Shown here one piece after another: positions 60,615 to 64,000 of a DNA stretch of 64,000 nucleotides. The stretch's first letter is position 1. Every line of letters begins with the position of its first letter. A model generated the notes under the pieces. The model was given only the letters and a program-made list of their open reading frames with translations, was not told where the DNA came from and ran no database searches. Both the position numbers and the translations under genes were made by a program. Source of the DNA: Isoetes taiwanensis (lineage: Eukaryota > Streptophyta > Lycopodiopsida > Isoetales > Isoetaceae); contig JAJEKV010000008.1 in NCBI GenBank assembly GCA_021234155.1, positions 9,698,445 through 9,762,444 on the forward strand, read 5' to 3'.

Positions 60615-62869
60615 ATGGTCAAATCTTGGTTTTCTGCATTTTGCATATTCTTGTATTCATGTTCTTCTTTGAAGGAGTAAAATACAAGCAAAAGCAATGA
60701 AATTTTCATGAACACAGTACTTCAGCTTGCTGCCTGCATGAACATGGTACCACAACTTGCCACTTGAGCATAATAAGCTATATCTATATGAATTGGAGAT
60801 TTTTGAATCCTAACTCTAAGATTTACAGTCAAGATGGATGTTGTATGCCTTCTATGCGAAAATACCTATATGGCATTAAAAGGGGGGGGGGATAAACAAT
60901 GCGCCTTCCACGATGTTAAGTACTAAATTCCAAAAGTTAGCTAGTAATCTTATATATAGGAAGATAATTGTATTGCCATGTTCTTTTCTTACAACTACAA
61001 GCGTCTTACAAAAAGGGAGGTTGAATGACATACGGGTGGGCTAATCCAACCCAAAGTTTTTGTTATAAGAAAATACGAACCACCTCAAGTTTTTGTTATA
61101 AGAAAATATGAAAGTTAGGAACTTAACTTTTGTTGTATATTTCATATTTCTTCTGTTAATGGCAAATAAATAAATAGAAATTACATCTTATAATTCAAGT
61201 TGTAAATGATCTTAGAAAAGACAATACTTTACACTTATAGAAAGTGGTGCTACACCCCCCATGTCAAATAAACAATTATATGAAGGTTGGAAACTTGCAA
61301 ATTTGTTATATATCCATATTTGTTCTCAAATGGCTCTTGGTATCGATAAATAAATACAATTGCATGTTATAATTAAGAAAAGTTCTACATGGTTCTACAA
61401 AAACCAAATCCCCGAAACCACTCAAATGTATCCAATCGCATATCAATACAGTTATCCAGAAAATCCCCCAGCACTACACATTCACGTGCTAGACATCTTG
61501 GAAAAAGAGGGAGGCGAAGTTCAAACACATCACATGGAAAAAAATTCAACTCCACACATTTCTCATTGCAGTCAAAACATCTACAAACTTCCAACTTATG
61601 CCCAGCAACGCTAGGCACTGTTACTAGTAATCTCTATTATTGTATATATTATAATGTTTTGATGTCGTGGATCCAACCCTAACTTGAACGCCCACGATTT
61701 GATTGCCCTAATTAGACGATGGAGATTTATAAAAAAGGGCAACGAGGAGATTTACAGAAAAGGGCAACAATTTTTGTTGCCTACCAAAGCTTACGATGGT
61801 AGAGCAGAGAAGGGGTGATTAGAGAAGAGGTGATGCAACCAGAAAAATCCATCGCTATGAGTAGGTTATGAAGGAAGTTAGGACTTTTTATGAGCATCTT
61901 AGCTTCAACGACTTTCTTTCGCACTGCCGGACATGCCGCCATAACCGGACAATACGTTTTGAGGCCTTGGAGTTGCAGCAATGGTGGAACAGTGGACGTT
62001 TTGAGTGCAGGTGCAGGTAAGGATGTGTCAGAATTTGAATATACCCCCAGTCTGTAGTTCACCCTCATAGCTTTGCCACATATTCCAAAACCAATCTCAA
62101 ATGGCTGGTATCGTACAAAAAGCAGTAGAATCCCACCTTTAAGGTATGTGGATTTTGTAAATTTAGGTTTTAAAAAGACTTCTGCCATTACCTGGGAAGG
62201 TATTTTTTTAGTTTTATAGCGAACTAAATTCGATGGGCTAAACCAAAGTACACCTGGACAAGCTATAAATTCGTTCTAGAGCAATAGAATTCTTAGACAT
62301 CATTATAGCAGAGATGATAATTAGATGCAGAATCAACTTGATGTTGCTCAGGTCCAGGAAATTTTCAACATATATATACTAATCAAAATACAATTTTTAT
62401 TGTTAGCCTAGCATATATTTTGTTGCCTTCATAACATTGATATTTGAACCTAACATATATTTTGTTATGTTTAACCATGAGTCTACCTTTATAATGTCAA
62501 GCCTTGAGCATTATATTGTCTAGTGCATGGCCAGAATAGTACATGTCTCAAATATACAGGCAACCTATTCTAACATAGGCTCAATTGACCATATTAACCT
62601 ACTTTATTAGTGCAGAAGTCTTAAATATTTCCTCATTTTAACCCCGTATTGATCAAAATGTTATATGCTCTAATATTTGCTTTTTCACGTGCACCATTGA
62701 CCAGGAAGTTGAAGAATATTGCATCTAGAGCCATTCTCCAAAATCAAATTTGTGTGGATAAAACTAAGACTGGAAGTACCATCAATTAACCAACATGTCA
62801 ACTGAACGCCCCAGGTATCTTGACCATTATAGTATTTTCTACTAATATTATATAATTCTTTTGGTGATC
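60615..62869. other. Intergenic, no recognised gene
   Basis: AT-rich. It includes a G9 run at 60883-60891, a repeated phrase AGTTTTTGTTATAAGAAAAT (61056 and 61086), and open but unrecognised frames around 61360-61680 and 61781-62188. Confidence 0.4.
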
Positions 62870-63350
62870 ATTAATAGGATTGAAACGTTAGAAACTCAGA
62901 ATGATCAAAACGAACATGTTTAAAATCAAGCGGTACAAAAAAAAAGAGGTCGCCCAAGGTTAGTACAATTTACAATAACGTAACTATTTTTGTTATGGGA
63001 GGCTAAAAAGGAGGTTACTTATAGTTGGTTGGCGGCCATCTATATTATGCATGTTTCTGTATTATAGTGGACGTCTAGTGTGCATGATATGTAGTATAGT
63101 ACATATTATAGACTATAAGTTACTGACCATGCCCATACTACCAGAAATCTCTTATTAATCTTCCATCATATCTTTCACAGGCTATCTCCGACTAACTTAC
63201 AACGGCTTCCCGACGATGAAATAAACAAAATTCTTAATCATCGAAAACACTGTCGAGAATCTCAAGCCCGAAAAAGATTCAAGGGCGCTACTATAGAAAC
63301 GAGGCAGCAACAGATTTTTATGCCTACGGACAACGACCCTTCCAGGTACA
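62870..63350 (+). pseudogene. N-terminal exons of a second Helitron RepHel protein
   Basis: Exon about 62880-62960 ends QKKRGRPR before GTTAGT. After an intron, exon about 63181-63346 reads LPDDEINKILNHRKHCRESQ then ARKRFKG, ending before GTACAA. The same two exons occur in the first Helitron (KKRGRPR at about 42771; LPDNEMKKILNRRKYQQEYR at 43055-43114), with the intron at the same place. An in-frame TAA precedes the AT-hook here. The replicase and helicase parts, if present, lie beyond the window or are lost. Confidence 0.7.
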
Positions 63351-63779
63351 AATTATGAATTTCAATACCTTGCAACCCATTAGCATATAAAACATTTATA
63401 ACTATATGTTTGAATACGGCAATGGAGATCGTGTTTACAAAGCTTTTGAAAGGAGAGGTATGATCACTTTTGTTGTATCGAGATGTAAGTAATGCTCAAT
63501 TAGGTGTGAATTTGTTATAGGTATTCCATTCAAAGGACCGTAGCCTTCATATGGACGACCAGGGACGAGGCTTTACAAATACTTGTGCAATTGGCATGCG
63601 ACATTATTGTGGTATACAGATCAACAAAACATGGCCACAAGTTAAGCAAAACCAAAAATACGAAGCAATGGAAGTAGTGCAAAGGACTTATGGAAAGGGT
63701 GTTTTTGTGAAATATATTCTTGGAATTATGGCGAAGAGATGGAATTGTTGGAAGTATGTTTCTTTCTCCAACTTTCTCT

Positions 63780-63818
<39 letters not shown>

Positions 63819-64000
63819 AAGCTTGCCTAACCCCCACTACAACAATTACTTCAATTCTAACCTATCCACATGCACCTCCACATCAGCAAAAATGATTATT
63901 ATCCATTGGATATCCATATTTTTGCATCTACGGCCTAGAAAATTAGAAAAGTGCTTGAAAATTCCTCTTCTCTACTGCCTTGCAACCAATCCGTGTTTAC
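63351..64000. other. Intergenic tail with T35 tract
   Basis: A run of about 35 T at 63782-63816 could be the reverse complement of a poly(A) tail from a minus-strand retroelement. CACTACAACA at about 63834 resembles a CACTA end but is not supported by anything else. No gene is recognised. Confidence 0.45.

Noticed and set aside
63834-63860. Left end of a further CACTA element (CACTACAACA)
   Set aside because: Only ten bases match, no subterminal repeats follow within the window and no partner end is seen.

Overview
This is a stretch of nuclear DNA from a land plant, dense in transposable elements. Support comes from a plastid-type adenylate kinase gene with seven spliced exons, fragments of other plant genes (a receptor-like cytoplasmic kinase, V-ATPase subunit a, probably the thylakoid dynamin FZL), En/Spm (CACTA) TNP2 transposase, a rolling-circle Helitron and primer-binding sites for initiator tRNA-Met. 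The species cannot be named. The LINE carries what looks like an L1-type ORF1 domain, which I associate more with algae, ferns and other non-seed lineages than with flowering plants; this is a weak hint.

Layout: (1) 1-20855 is a head-to-tail array of a short non-autonomous LTR retroelement on the minus strand (1.8 kb LTR plus about 0.65 kb internal, period about 2.46 kb). It is broken at 1433-11325 by a decayed Ty3/gypsy element truncated in its integrase. (2) 20856-22397 holds no recognisable gene. (3) 22398-24250 is the one apparently intact cellular gene, a 286-residue chloroplast-type adenylate kinase. (4) 24251-28600 is sparse, with one tRNA-derived SINE and a short repeat module. (5) 28600-49060 is a nested transposon complex. 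A LINE (ORF1-like part inverted at 28621-30290, endonuclease and reverse transcriptase on the plus strand from 31484) was hit by a 318 bp MITE and by a 13.9 kb CACTA element (34079-48027). The CACTA element was hit in turn by an 8.6 kb Helitron (38963-47531). (6) 49061-54540 holds tandem repeats and a small FZL-like fragment. (7) 55419-60614 is a second CACTA TNP2 gene. One of its introns is 3.87 kb instead of 62 bp and contains pieces of host genes. (8) 62870-63350 carries N-terminal exons of a second Helitron protein of the same lineage.

Apart from the adenylate kinase, everything recognised is mobile or a broken copy. The nesting order is readable from target-site duplications. Removing the CACTA element plus one 3 bp duplication, or the MITE plus one 8 bp duplication, puts the interrupted LINE coding sequence back in one frame. 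The two TNP2 copies share their intron position. The two Helitron proteins share an AT-hook/basic N-terminal module.
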